Origin: Candidatus Eremiobacterota bacterium
GTDB taxonomy: Bacteria; Vulcanimicrobiota; CADAWZ01; Ess09-12
Direction of reading: 5' to 3'
DNA: 64,000 nt
Assembly (NCBI GenBank): GCA_031082125.1
Contig: JAVHLM010000003.1
Span: 224,842-288,841, forward strand
Below the pieces are notes generated by a model. It ran no database searches, was not told the DNA's origin, and saw only the letters and a program-made list of their open reading frames with translations. Below, in pieces: positions 33,592 through 43,069 of the stretch; position 1 is the stretch's first letter; each line of letters opens with the position of its first letter. The position numbers and the translations under genes are program-made.

Positions 33592-34595
33592 TCATTGACC
33601 TCAAAGGCCACTTTCAGGCTGTCGGGATGCCTCACCATCTCGAAGGCTTCTTCCCAGTCCTCCAGGGGGAACCTCGCCATGAGAAGTGGCCTTACCTCAA
33701 TGAGGCCGCTCGCGAGCGCCCTTATGGCGGGAACAAAGGGACCGCACCTTGAGCCTATCACGCGCAGCTCTCTCACGACGATCCCGGTGAGATCACAATC
33801 CATCTTGTCTGCAATGGTGCTCTTCAGCACAAGACATCCCCGCGGCGCGATGAGGGTGTTTGCCACGTGAAAGCCTCCTGGCGAGCCGCTGCACTCGACT
33901 ATCACGTCAAAGCTCTCTCTCTCAAGGTGGCTCTCTGCTCCCTTGAGGGACTTTATCTTCACTCCGGAACTGTCAAATCCCTCAAAAAAGAAGGCCGATA
34001 TTCCCATCCATTCAAGGATGGAGAGCTTCTTCTTGTGCTTGCCCAGCAGGATCACCTCGGCACCGTTCATCCGCATCACCTGGGACACCAGAATGCCGAG
34101 CTTTCCGTCGCCGATTATCGCCACCCTGTCGGTAGGCTTCACCCATATGCTTGTCACTATGTTGAAGGCCGCGGCGAGGGGCTCTATGAAGATGGCCCTG
34201 TCATTGCCAATCTCGTCAGGCAGCACGTGGAGGTTCTCCTCGGGGAGGGTCACGTAATCGGCGAAGCACCCGTCCTTACCCTGGATTCCTATCACGCTGC
34301 GGCTGGTGCAGTGCTCCTTTATGCCTTTGCGGCACTGGGGACACTCGCCGCACCCGATGTTTATCTCCCCGACGACCCTTTTCCCGATGAGGGAGTGATT
34401 GGTAGCATCCTGGACTATCCCCACGAACTCATGGCCCAGCACGCCTTTGAAATCCCTGTATCCCATGAGGATCTCCTCATCAGTTCTGCAGATCCCTGCA
34501 AGCTGGACCTTGATGAGAGCCTCGCCGTTTTTTCGGGGTGGGAGAGGGTACACTGGTAGGAGAGAGAGCTGCCTGTCAAAGTATAACGCCCGCAT
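33588..34595 (-). CDS. Zinc-dependent medium-chain dehydrogenase
   Basis: 335 residues. GroES-like domain with catalytic-zinc Cys (GICRTDEE) and GHEFVG, structural zinc cluster CGECPQCRKGIKEHC (near 81-95), then a Rossmann fold with IGDGKLGILVSQV (near 160). This is the alcohol/sorbitol/threonine dehydrogenase superfamily. The substrate cannot be told. GGGGGG lies 5 nt before the ATG. It stands alone, convergent with the CBS gene and divergent from the glycosyltransferase. Confidence 0.88.
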   Translation of the reverse strand: MRALYFDRQLSLLPVYPLPPRKNGEALIKVQLAGICRTDEEILMGYRDFKGVLGHEFVGIVQDATNHSLIGKRVVGEINIGCGECPQCRKGIKEHCTSRSVIGIQGKDGCFADYVTLPEENLHVLPDEIGNDRAIFIEPLAAAFNIVTSIWVKPTDRVAIIGDGKLGILVSQVMRMNGAEVILLGKHKKKLSILEWMGISAFFFEGFDSSGVKIKSLKGAESHLERESFDVIVECSGSPGGFHVANTLIAPRGCLVLKSTIADKMDCDLTGIVVRELRVIGSRCGPFVPAIRALASGLIEVRPLLMARFPLEDWEEAFEMVRHPDSLKVAFEVND

Positions 34596-34856
34596 AATTC
34601 CCCCTTGTCACTACATCGATTCGCTTCTTATACTCCAGAGCCTGCCGGACAACCTCATGGCATGGTATCAATCACTGCCGAATTCCTGATACCTGTCCAG
34701 GGATCATGGAATTCACCATGGGTGCCAGTATAGACTAATTCTACCACTTTAGGCTCTCTCCTCTATGCCATGGAGGTGAGCACCATCCCGCCGCGAGGAA
34801 GGAGAATGGAAGGTCCTCCAGGAATAAGTTTTAAACTCTGCACAGGGAGCACCCAT

Positions 34857-36383
34857 GTGACCCTTCCTGACTCTTCCCTTCACCCCTCTCCCCGCGGGGA
34901 GAAAGCCCCCGTCAATGATGCCCTCACTGTTCCCTCTTTCCTGCTGCTTTTCTTGCTGGGGACCATGCTTCGCCTGTACCACCTGGGGTGTCACAGCCTG
35001 TGGGCCGATGAGGGATTTTCACTGTTCGCGGCAAAGATGAGCCTCCCCGCCCTTGTGGAGTTCATCACCCGCTTTGATGCCCACCCGCCCCTTTTCTACG
35101 TGGTGCTCCACTTCTTCACCACCCTGGGAACAAGTGAGGCCCTCATGAGGGTTCCTTCATTTCTTGCAGGAACAGGGGCGCTCCTTGCCGCGGCATATCT
35201 CGCCAGAGCCCTGTACAACAGGCATGTTTCCCTTATGACCACCTTTTTCGTTGCGATAAGCGCATCGCTGGTCTATACGGTACAGGAAGCAAGGATGTAC
35301 CCCATGCTCTCCCTGCTGAGCCTCCTCGCCGCGATCTTTTTCATAAGGCTCACAAAGAGGTTCTCTTACAGGGACACTCTTATCTATGGCTTCCTGCTCA
35401 TTCTCTGCCTCTACACCCACTACCTCGGCTTCTGCGTCATCGCCTCCCACGGGCTCTCCCTCATGCTGCTCTACAGGGATTCCCCCTCAGCAAAGGCTGC
35501 CGGAGCCGCCATGGCAGCGGCGGCACTCTCTTTCACGCCGTGGCTCCCTCACCTTGTGGTGCAGCTCTCATCCCACCAAGGCCCGACGGCCCTCGTGTTT
35601 CACCCGGTGCAGATCATTCAGTTCTTCACCGCCGCCTTCGCCGGCTTCACATTTCTCGCCCCTCCCTGGACGGCCCCCTTCCTGCTCGTCATCTTCCTTG
35701 CCCTGATAGTGCCCCTCACAGGCATCATTGCATGCCGGAGCAGGGACACTTCACTCCTTTTTCTCTTCATCATGACTGCCCTTCCCCTTGTTTTACTTGT
35801 CATAGTCTCTTTCACAGGGCTGAGGCAGCTCTTCTCGGTGAAATATCTCTCGTACACGGTACCTTTCTATTTTATGATTCTTGCAGCGGTACTTGACAGG
35901 CTGCGGGCCAGGGGGCTGAGGCATTATGCCCTCCTCTTCCTGGCAGCATACATGCTTGTCAATGCGGGCGCCCTTTACAACTGGTACTTCATACCGGGAT
36001 TCCAGAAGCAGCGGTGGAAGGAAGCCATCACCTATGTGAACGCCCAGGCAGGGCGCCACGATGCCATGCTTATCCAGGATTTCTTCCAGATTTATTGCCT
36101 CCGGTACTATCTGGCGCAGGACGCCTCAATATACATGGTACGCCCCGGTGAAATGCCCGGGCCCCTGGAAGAGATAGCACGCTCCCATGAAAGGATCTGG
36201 TACATTGCCTCCTGCGGCTGGCGCATCCGCGATCCGGAGCTTGTGATCCCGAAGTGGCTTGACACCCATATGGAAAACGTGAGCGCCGTGAGCTTTGAAT
36301 CAATGGAAGGCAGCTATTCTGACGTGCTGGTGCTGCTTTTCAGAAAGCCTCAGGGGGGGAGTGGAAAGCCTCCTTCCCCATAG
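34857..36383 (+). CDS. GT-C glycosyltransferase (family 39 / ArnT-like), membrane
   Basis: 508 residues from GTG 34857. About a dozen hydrophobic helices; the first loop has LWADEGFS with the DE pair typical of PMT/ArnT enzymes that use polyprenyl-phosphate sugars, then DAHPPLFYV and EARMYPML. It probably transfers a sugar to lipid or protein on the outer face of the inner membrane. GTG 34857 is preceded by CAGGGAG at about 8 nt; in-frame ATG codons at 34770 and 34806 would add a hydrophilic Pro-rich extension and lack good sites. Start is uncertain. Confidence 0.85.
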   Translation: MTLPDSSLHPSPRGEKAPVNDALTVPSFLLLFLLGTMLRLYHLGCHSLWADEGFSLFAAKMSLPALVEFITRFDAHPPLFYVVLHFFTTLGTSEALMRVPSFLAGTGALLAAAYLARALYNRHVSLMTTFFVAISASLVYTVQEARMYPMLSLLSLLAAIFFIRLTKRFSYRDTLIYGFLLILCLYTHYLGFCVIASHGLSLMLLYRDSPSAKAAGAAMAAAALSFTPWLPHLVVQLSSHQGPTALVFHPVQIIQFFTAAFAGFTFLAPPWTAPFLLVIFLALIVPLTGIIACRSRDTSLLFLFIMTALPLVLLVIVSFTGLRQLFSVKYLSYTVPFYFMILAAVLDRLRARGLRHYALLFLAAYMLVNAGALYNWYFIPGFQKQRWKEAITYVNAQAGRHDAMLIQDFFQIYCLRYYLAQDASIYMVRPGEMPGPLEEIARSHERIWYIASCGWRIRDPELVIPKWLDTHMENVSAVSFESMEGSYSDVLVLLFRKPQGGSGKPPSP

Positions 36384-36390
36384 GACGGGA

Positions 36391-37467
36391 TTACCTTTTC
36401 ACGAGAATCTTCTGGGCTTTTCGCAGGATCTCTTTTTCATTGAGGTACGTGAGTTTTTTATAGGCCTCGCCGAGAGTCAGCCAGATCACGTCATCGACTT
36501 CACCGTCGCGGGGGTAGAAATTCTCCTGGATAACCGGCATGAGAAAGAAATAGACCGTCTTGTGGTAGAATACATTAGCCTCTTTCCAGTAAAAATGGTA
36601 GCTTATCTCGTCAATCTTCTCGCGCACCTCGGTAAGATGGCCCGTCTCCTCGGCTATCTCCCTGCGGGCCGTCTCCTCGAGATTTTCACCAGGCTGGAGC
36701 CGTCCCTTGGGGAGCGCCCATACGCGCTTATCCTTCTTGGCGATGAGACATACCTTGATCCTCTGGCCCTCCTTTTTATAGACCACTCCCCCCGCCGATA
36801 TCTGCCGCTCTTCCCGCTCTTCGGGACAAAGGTCGTCAATGAGGTCCTTTTCATGCTGGAGAGAGCCTTCGTCAATGCCTGCGGGAGGCGGGGCCGGGGC
36901 CTCCTGCGGCGCGTGGAGGGGTGTCTCAGGAGCTTCAGGCTTCACTTTCGTGATGTCTTCCAGCAGCATTGCCCTCTGGAGCGCAGCCCTTACCGCCTTG
37001 ATATCAATCTCGCCCTTGCTCGCTCCCTGGGGGGATCTTCCCTGGTTGGGTGACAGGCTCTTGCTTGATTCCTTTTCCAGGGCTTCTCTCGCAAGAAGCT
37101 CGGCTTCCCTGTTTCTGAGGGCATGGATCTGGATAAACTCCAGGGAGAGGCCTTTGGAGAGCGCCTTTATCTGCTCCAGCAGCCCCACGAGCTCGTCGCC
37201 CTTCACCTTGTAGATGCCTGTCATGTGCTTGATAAGGGGCTCGTTGTCGGAGAATATCTTGACGCGGAAGGCATTCATCGAGCGCATTTCCTCGATTCCC
37301 CTCAGCAGCGCCCGAAACTCCGCCTGGGCCGTCGTTGAGACCCCGATGTATTCGCCGATCTTCTTGACCACTCTTCCCCAGTGATCACAAATGATGACTC
37401 CCACGCCCGCAGGACCGGGGTTCCCGCGGGAGCTTCCCTTGATATACATTATTACATTGGCTGACAT
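36391..37467 (-). CDS. Fusion of degenerate RNase H-like domain and Nudix hydrolase
   Basis: 358 residues. Residues 5-130 match RNase HI-like proteins (GSSRGNPGPAG, AQAEFRALLRG, IFSDNEPL), but the catalytic set is eroded: Lys10 instead of the first Asp, E50 and D74 kept, Glu123 instead of the last Asp. Residues ~135-220 are a Pro/Glu-rich linker. Residues 222-358 are a Nudix domain with an intact box (G255, E261, R269-E270, E273-E274, G276), likely a MutT/diadenosine polyphosphatase-type hydrolase. The first domain may bind RNA/DNA without cutting. It starts 4 bp after ptb on the same strand. Confidence 0.88.
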   Translation of the reverse strand: MSANVIMYIKGSSRGNPGPAGVGVIICDHWGRVVKKIGEYIGVSTTAQAEFRALLRGIEEMRSMNAFRVKIFSDNEPLIKHMTGIYKVKGDELVGLLEQIKALSKGLSLEFIQIHALRNREAELLAREALEKESSKSLSPNQGRSPQGASKGEIDIKAVRAALQRAMLLEDITKVKPEAPETPLHAPQEAPAPPPAGIDEGSLQHEKDLIDDLCPEEREERQISAGGVVYKKEGQRIKVCLIAKKDKRVWALPKGRLQPGENLEETARREIAEETGHLTEVREKIDEISYHFYWKEANVFYHKTVYFFLMPVIQENFYPRDGEVDDVIWLTLGEAYKKLTYLNEKEILRKAQKILVKR

Positions 37468-37471
37468 ACTG

Positions 37472-38398
37472 CTAAACCGGCACTCTTTCCCTGGCTTTCA
37501 GAGACGCTATGGCGCAGAGGGCTATGGAGTTGAGCTTTGTTTTCATGTCGTCTGCCCTGCTCGTGAGCACAATAGGTGCCCGGGCGCCCAGGATGATACC
37601 GGCAGATTGACAGTCCGCAAGATACATGAGGGCTTTGTAAACGACGTTTCCCGATTCGATCTCGGGGAACAGCAGGATATCGGGATCGCCTGCCACGGGG
37701 GAGTCTATGCCCTTTATCTTTGCAGATTCAGAGGAGATGGCATTGTCAAAGGCAAGGGGGCCGTCAACGATGGCATGCTTTATCTGGCCGCGCTCCGACA
37801 TCTTGGAGAGGCATGCGGCATCATAGGTGCAGGGCATCTTGGGGTTTACCGTCTCCACAGCGCCCAGGACAGCCACCTTGGCCAGGGGCACCTCGAAGAT
37901 GTCATGGACAAGCTCTATCACGTTCTGGAGAATCTGCACCTTCTGATCGAGAGTGGGAGCGATATTCATCGCCACGTCGGTGAGGAAAAAAAGCTTGTGA
38001 TACCGCGGTGACTGCATCGCAAAGGCATGGCTCATTATGGTGCCTTTCCTGAGGCCCACATCCTTGTCCAGCACTGCTTTGAGAAGGCAGTCGGTGTGGA
38101 CATTCCCCTTCATGAGAAGGGCCGCCTCTTTCCTGTGCACCAGTTCGACAGAGCGCTTCGCCGCGCTGTCGTGATCGGCCACGTCCAGGATCTCCACCTT
38201 TGAGAACCCCATGCCGATCTTCTTCATCTCATCTTCAATCAGCTTCTTGCTTCCTACAAGAATAGCCTCAGCCACATCCTCTTCGATGGCGTGCTGTATC
38301 GCCAGAAGGGACGACTCATCTTCCGGAGCGACAACGGCTATTTTCTGAGAGGGACATTTTTTCGCATAGTCAAGCACATCCTGCATGGATTTGATCAT
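37472..38398 (-). CDS. Phosphate acetyl/butyryltransferase family protein
   Basis: 308 residues. Converts acyl-CoA and phosphate to acyl-phosphate. Family marks include LMKGNVHTDCLLKAVL, TDVAMNIAPTL and the C-terminal SAGIILGARAPIVLTSRAD, closest to phosphotransbutyrylase. No butyrate kinase is adjacent, so the acyl substrate is open. AGGAGG lies 5 nt before the ATG. The RNase H/Nudix gene follows after 4 bp. Confidence 0.9.
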   Translation of the reverse strand: MIKSMQDVLDYAKKCPSQKIAVVAPEDESSLLAIQHAIEEDVAEAILVGSKKLIEDEMKKIGMGFSKVEILDVADHDSAAKRSVELVHRKEAALLMKGNVHTDCLLKAVLDKDVGLRKGTIMSHAFAMQSPRYHKLFFLTDVAMNIAPTLDQKVQILQNVIELVHDIFEVPLAKVAVLGAVETVNPKMPCTYDAACLSKMSERGQIKHAIVDGPLAFDNAISSESAKIKGIDSPVAGDPDILLFPEIESGNVVYKALMYLADCQSAGIILGARAPIVLTSRADDMKTKLNSIALCAIASLKARERVPV

Positions 38399-38487
38399 AC
38401 CCTGCCTCCTGTCTTGTGTAGCAGCCTCAATGACTACCGGTGATGGGGAATGACAGGGTTTTCAGGCTTTCTATGCGAAAATCCCTG

Positions 38488-39384
38488 TCAGACTTTCTGG
38501 AATATCATTATATATTCGTGCTTGAATACATAAAAACCCTGCTTGAGGGCTCGGTACTTCCAGAGATTCCCCTTCTTCCCCTTGCCCTTCTCATTCCCCT
38601 GAATGTCCTTCACGTTGATAGCCTTGAGCTTGAAGCCCACACGGCGACACATGTTCATGCACTCAAATCCCAGGGGAACCCACTCGCCCTTGGCATACTT
38701 GTCACCTATCACCAGGGTCATGAAACGCCGGTTCTCAAGCACCTGATGGGCATGCCTCACCACCTGTTCAAAACGCTTGATAAACTCTTCTCCGGTGGGG
38801 GCACAGGCAAGATCACGGGGATCGTCGTTGAACTGGATGATATCCCAGTAAGGAGGGTGAAGGACCACGTGCTGCACATTGGTTCTTCCCAGATCTTTTA
38901 TCAGGATCTTCACTTTTTCAAGCACCGTCGGCGATGTTGAGTCTCCATTGACGAGGCTTGTCTTGATATTATGGGGATTTGCCGCCTCCATGATCCTCTC
39001 ATGGGAGCTTCTCACCACTTCGTGGTTGAGTTCAACCCCTATGCCATGCCTCCCGAGATGGCGGCACTCTATGAGGGTTGTTCCCATCCCGCTGAAGAGA
39101 TCGAGCACCAGCTCGCCGCGCTTGGTAAACCTTGTAATCACCTGGTAGGCTATCTGGGGCACAAAATTGCCGTGGTAGTCTCCCACGTGGGGGCCTGTCC
39201 TGTCCCGGGCGCCTAAAAGCCAGAGGCTGTCAGTGATAATATCACCCAGATATTCTTTCCATCTTGACATGTCGATGTCTGAGAACGATGGATTGGCGTA
39301 GGGACGCCTTATTCTTCCTGGCATCTTTTCCTGAGCCCTTGCTGGTGGACTCACCATCTCGGGCAGAAGCATTTCTCTTGGCAT
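38488..39384 (-). CDS. Orphan DNA methyltransferase (N4/N6 amino type)
   Basis: 298 residues from ATG 39384, chosen for AAGGAGG 7 nt upstream; an in-frame start at 39432 is less likely. SAM-binding motif LDLFSGMGTT is followed by HPPYWD in place of DPPY/NPPY and a target-recognition part at the C-terminus. Makes N4-methylcytosine or N6-methyladenine, or modifies another nucleic acid. No restriction gene adjoins, so it may be regulatory or a remnant. It resembles the HPPYW subgroup of stand-alone methyltransferases. Confidence 0.85.
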   Translation of the reverse strand: MPREMLLPEMVSPPARAQEKMPGRIRRPYANPSFSDIDMSRWKEYLGDIITDSLWLLGARDRTGPHVGDYHGNFVPQIAYQVITRFTKRGELVLDLFSGMGTTLIECRHLGRHGIGVELNHEVVRSSHERIMEAANPHNIKTSLVNGDSTSPTVLEKVKILIKDLGRTNVQHVVLHPPYWDIIQFNDDPRDLACAPTGEEFIKRFEQVVRHAHQVLENRRFMTLVIGDKYAKGEWVPLGFECMNMCRRVGFKLKAINVKDIQGNEKGKGKKGNLWKYRALKQGFYVFKHEYIMIFQKV

Positions 39385-39547
39385 TAAATGTCCTCCTTTT
39401 TCCAAGCAATAGTTCCCGGTATGGAGCTTCACTCACAATCCGGGATCCCTTGACTTTTCCAGGAGTGACCGGTTCAAAATGAACCTTGAGAGAGGGCTTG
39501 GGTGAATGGCTGAGGAAAATAAATGGACAGGCTGTACGCAAAGAAGT

Positions 39548-39565
39548 GCAGGCGTTAAAGCCTGC
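39548..39565 (-). terminator. Possible weak terminator between aroB and methyltransferase
   Basis: GCAGGC (39548-39553) and GCCTGC (39560-39565) form a 6-bp stem; read on the minus strand ACTTCTTTG follows. It lies 90 bp after the aroB stop. Otherwise I see no gene in 39385-39658. Confidence 0.35.
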
Positions 39566-39658
39566 CTCTTGCTGAGGAATGTTGTTGCGAGATGAGTATT
39601 CTCTTTTTTTTCAGGAATTCCTTCCTGGAGTGTTCTCTGTGCTCTCAGAGGCAGAGGG

Positions 39659-40732
39659 TCACTTGGAGAGCTCCTGAACAATGGTTTCCACAAGGGATTC
39701 AGGCACTTCATCCGTCATGGCCACATGACCTATGCCCCATGGGAGCACGAAACGGACCTTTCCCTTTTTTTTCTTGTCATGCTGGAGCGCGCTCAAAACG
39801 GCTTCACTGTCACAATCTCTGAGCTTCACGGGAAGGGCCCATGCCTTGAGAAGGTTCACCACCCTCTCGGTCACCTTGTGATTGATTCTGCCCATCCTCT
39901 CGGCAAGAAGGCATGCCCCTCTCAGGCCGATCGCCACGGCTTCCCCGTGGAGATACTTCCTGAAGCCGGTTGCTGTTTCAATGGCGTGCCCGAGAGTATG
40001 GCCCAGGTTCAGGTGAGCCCTGATCCCCTGCTCCCGGGGATCGTTCATGACCACCGAAGCTTTTATTGATGAGGTCTGAAAAATAATCTCCTCAAGGGCC
40101 TCTGCCCTGCCGGATGCCTTGTCAAGAAGCTCAAAAAGCTCCGGCGAGGCAATAAGGGCCGACTTGATCACTTCTGCCATGCCGCAGGCAAGGTGCCGCT
40201 TCGCGAGGGTTGCCAGCAGATCAGTATCGGAGATGATAAGGCGGGGATGGTAAAAAGTGCCTATCATGTTTTTTCCCTGCCGGTGATCGACTCCGGTCTT
40301 CCCCCCTATGCTCGCGTCAACCTGGGCAAGAAGGGTGGTAGGGATCAAGACATGAGGGATACCGCGCATGTAGGTTGACGCCACAAAACCGGAGATATCA
40401 CAGACAACTCCTCCTCCAAGGCCTATCAGCGTGGAGGTTCGCTCCATGCCGCAGTCCACTAGGAGATCCAGGAGCCTCTGAGCCCATGTCATTGTCTTAT
40501 AACGCTCACCGTCAGGAATTTCCGTATAATAACAGAGATATCCCGCCTCCTTGAGAGAGAGGGCAAGCTTTTCCCCATAGAGTGGGCCTACCTTCCTGTT
40601 GGTGACGATGAAGAGAGGGCCTTCAAGGGAAGCCTCCCTCAGCAGCAGGGCGGTCTTTTCCATCAGAGCAGCGCCGATATAAAGCTTTGTCGCCGATGAG
40701 GGGAGAGGGCAGATGATTTCCAACTGGTGCAT
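39659..40732 (-). CDS. aroB: 3-dehydroquinate synthase
   Basis: 357 residues. Cyclises DAHP to 3-dehydroquinate using NAD and a metal, step two of the shikimate route. GLGGGVVCDISGFVAS, the PTTLLAQVDASIGGKTGVD block and the metal ligands near NLGHTLGHAIE are all present. AAGGAG lies just upstream of ATG 40732. Step one (DAHP synthase) is encoded 7 kb away at 47752. Confidence 0.97.
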   Translation of the reverse strand: MHQLEIICPLPSSATKLYIGAALMEKTALLLREASLEGPLFIVTNRKVGPLYGEKLALSLKEAGYLCYYTEIPDGERYKTMTWAQRLLDLLVDCGMERTSTLIGLGGGVVCDISGFVASTYMRGIPHVLIPTTLLAQVDASIGGKTGVDHRQGKNMIGTFYHPRLIISDTDLLATLAKRHLACGMAEVIKSALIASPELFELLDKASGRAEALEEIIFQTSSIKASVVMNDPREQGIRAHLNLGHTLGHAIETATGFRKYLHGEAVAIGLRGACLLAERMGRINHKVTERVVNLLKAWALPVKLRDCDSEAVLSALQHDKKKKGKVRFVLPWGIGHVAMTDEVPESLVETIVQELSK

Positions 40733-40932
40733 GATGAACTCCTTGCGGTTTATTCTCCCCAGTACCTTCGCGCCCGGGGGAGGCGTTACCTCCTGCCCTG
40801 CACTCTCTGCAGCGGCCCTTCCTGCCCATAGGCTTCAACTGAGATCTATTTCCCCTATTTGCGGCAAAGAAAAAGGTTTTCCTTTCAATACCGCCAATTT
40901 TAATCGTATAGCATCTTCTAAGGAGGTATCCT

Positions 40933-41925
40933 ATGAATAAGCCGCGCCTGCCACTCAGCCTTTTTCTCGTTCTGCCCCTGCTCCTGGGGCTCATAATAGC
41001 AGGATGTTCAAATACCACCAGCGATTCAGCCTTCAATTACATTGGAGAGACGGTTGTCACGCCCTCGCCCACGCCTTTAAGCCCCTATCCCTCGTCGAGC
41101 GAGGTGCTTGCCTATTATTTCCCTTCGGATATTGTGAACAAAATGAAGGCCGATTCGGCGCCTTTCATCGCCCAGTACGGCGGGCTCAACGTGATGAGCA
41201 CCTCCATGTACGGGAGAGCCTTTATCACAGGCACGGCCAGCATCAAGGACGTCTTCGACGCGAGAATACCCCAGAACTACACCATATTCCAGAGATATGC
41301 CTATGACAACTTCGGCATCAAGGCGACGCCCTACTTCTATGAGCGCTACGCCGAGGCCGCCAACAAGTTCATCCAGGAGTGCGGCTATGATGCCGTCATT
41401 TTTCACCCTGACGAGCTCCATCCCGTTTTCACCGATCCCACCACCGACACGTGGATGCTGCTCCGCGACTGCCCGACGAACAGCGCTGACATTTTTTACA
41501 GCACCCGCGTCACCGACAGGAAGATCGCCATTCAGGGAGGGGTGGAGATGAAGATGATGACTGCTACAGATCCCCTTTACAGCAAGGACTGGATGTATTA
41601 CGTCCCGAACAATGTCAACGATTACACCCCCTATGCGGCACCTTCAAAAGCTCAGGAAGTTCAGGAGAAGCTCACCTTTGCCACAAGCAACTACGCGCCT
41701 CAGGATGCCTCGGCAGATGCCCTCAATAAGCGCGTGTCACTTGGCATCGTGGAATCTCCCTTACTCTCAAACAAGACTATCCAGGTGGGGGGATGGAAAC
41801 AGGCGAGCCTTGCCCAGGACATGGTGACAAGCGGCATTTCATTCCGCAATAACCCCAATTCAGGCACCTGGGGTGGATGGGGCCTCTATGTGCTTGCCCT
41901 TGATGCCCGGTACTGGACCGAATGA
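40933..41925 (+). CDS. Lipoprotein of unknown family (paralogue A)
   Basis: 330 residues. Lipoprotein signal ending LIIAGC (Cys near 25), then a Pro/Ser linker and a ~290-residue domain with blocks such as FGIKATPYFYERYAE, DAVIFHPDELHPVFTD, TDTWMLLRDCP, DWMYYVPNN and the C-terminal GTWGGWGLYVLALD. The protein at 46660-47685 shares all these blocks, so the two are paralogues. I do not recognise the family. Strong AAGGAGG upstream of the ATG. Probably anchored in a membrane facing the periplasm or outside. Confidence 0.8.
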   Translation: MNKPRLPLSLFLVLPLLLGLIIAGCSNTTSDSAFNYIGETVVTPSPTPLSPYPSSSEVLAYYFPSDIVNKMKADSAPFIAQYGGLNVMSTSMYGRAFITGTASIKDVFDARIPQNYTIFQRYAYDNFGIKATPYFYERYAEAANKFIQECGYDAVIFHPDELHPVFTDPTTDTWMLLRDCPTNSADIFYSTRVTDRKIAIQGGVEMKMMTATDPLYSKDWMYYVPNNVNDYTPYAAPSKAQEVQEKLTFATSNYAPQDASADALNKRVSLGIVESPLLSNKTIQVGGWKQASLAQDMVTSGISFRNNPNSGTWGGWGLYVLALDARYWTE

Positions 41926-41943
41926 GCCCGAAAAGCCAGTGAG

Positions 41944-42258
41944 CTATATCTGGAGCCTTTTCACCGAAGACTTCTGATGGGGCTCGCTTTTCAGCTTCTC
42001 CTGGTCCTTGTCGTCCCGGGCCGCATAGATATCAGGGCTCTTTTCCAGTTGCAGCTTGAGAGATTCCAGGGCATGGCCGCCCTTGGAGTAAGCGATGGCA
42101 TAGCCTTCCATCTGGTTGGTGAGGCGGTGGTGGGCTCTCAGCCGCGCTTCAGGCTCACCTTGAGTAGGTTTTTCAAGAGTGGCAACGTCAAAAAGCTCTT
42201 TGGGCCTGATGACGGCAATATAGTGATGTTCTGTCTCCTGCCATTCATATACCTTCAT
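41944..42258 (-). CDS. Small hypothetical protein
   Basis: 104 residues. Hydrophilic, starting KVYEWQETEHHYIAVIRPKEL with a charged helical C-terminal half. No signal, membrane helix or metal motif. AGAGGGG lies 5 nt before the ATG. Convergent with the lipoprotein gene. Not recognised. Confidence 0.6.
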   Translation of the reverse strand: MKVYEWQETEHHYIAVIRPKELFDVATLEKPTQGEPEARLRAHHRLTNQMEGYAIAYSKGGHALESLKLQLEKSPDIYAARDDKDQEKLKSEPHQKSSVKRLQI

Positions 42259-42421
42259 GGTATCCCCTCTTTCCCTCTGGTTTCTCCTCTCTCTATTCGA
42301 GATTCCCCCCTAATATCCTAGGTATTCAATGATTTTTCCTCATCGGGGGGCCGGCCCTGCAAAAAAGGATTCGCGGGAAAAAAAGATAAATTTAAACAAT
42401 ATCAGGGGAAAGGCACACGAG

Positions 42422-43069
42422 ATGGAACACCTGCCTATGATTCTCATTGAGGGAGCCCTGGGCTTCTCGCTGGCAGCCTGCGCAGGGCTGCGGGCTTTTC
42501 TTCCCCTCTTTGTCATAGGCGTTCTAAGCCGCACGGGGGCCCTGCAGCTGGGCGACAGCTTCACCTGGATAGGCTCCACCCATGCCCTTATTGCCTTCGG
42601 TACCGCTACCGTAATCGAAGTGCTGGGAGACAAGTTCCCCGCAGTCGATAATGTGCTTGACTCGGCAGGGCTCATCATCAAGCCGGTAGCAGGAACTCTT
42701 CTCTTTTCAGCGGTAATCGTCAAAATGGATCCTCTCCTTTCGATAATACTTGGCATCATTGCAGGAGGGAGCATCGCAGAGCTCATCCACGTAAAAAAAG
42801 CCGCCATCCGCCTCGCCTCCTCAGGGCTTACCGGAGGCATTGCCAATCCTTTCATTTCGTGTATTGAGGACATAGGGGCCCTTGCAGGCACCTTTTTATC
42901 CTACGCGCTGCCGCTCCTTGCAGTGTTTCTCGTCACGGCAGGCATTTTTCTATTCCTGAAGCTCTACCGCAGATCCGTGCTGAAGCGGCAGGCCCGGGCC
43001 GGGCAGGCACCTCTCCCCGCCGGGGGAGCGGAAAGGGAAAGCGCTGTTGAAAGGAATGGTGCAGCATGA
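42422..43069 (+). CDS. DUF4126 family membrane protein
   Basis: 215 residues from ATG 42422; an in-frame start at 42329 would add a charged extension without a site. Five or six membrane segments; the pattern GFSLAACAGLRAFLPLF, VIEVLGDKFPAVDNVLD and a Gly-rich IIAGGSIAELIHVKKA matches DUF4126. Function unknown. It overlaps the next gene by 4 bp (ATGA), so the two are translationally coupled. Confidence 0.85.
   Translation: MEHLPMILIEGALGFSLAACAGLRAFLPLFVIGVLSRTGALQLGDSFTWIGSTHALIAFGTATVIEVLGDKFPAVDNVLDSAGLIIKPVAGTLLFSAVIVKMDPLLSIILGIIAGGSIAELIHVKKAAIRLASSGLTGGIANPFISCIEDIGALAGTFLSYALPLLAVFLVTAGIFLFLKLYRRSVLKRQARAGQAPLPAGGAERESAVERNGAA

Noticed and set aside
39242..39541. Minus-strand open frame over the methyltransferase start
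   Set aside because: Different frame from the methyltransferase, basic low-complexity product, no ribosome site; it competes with AAGGAGG-ATG 39384.
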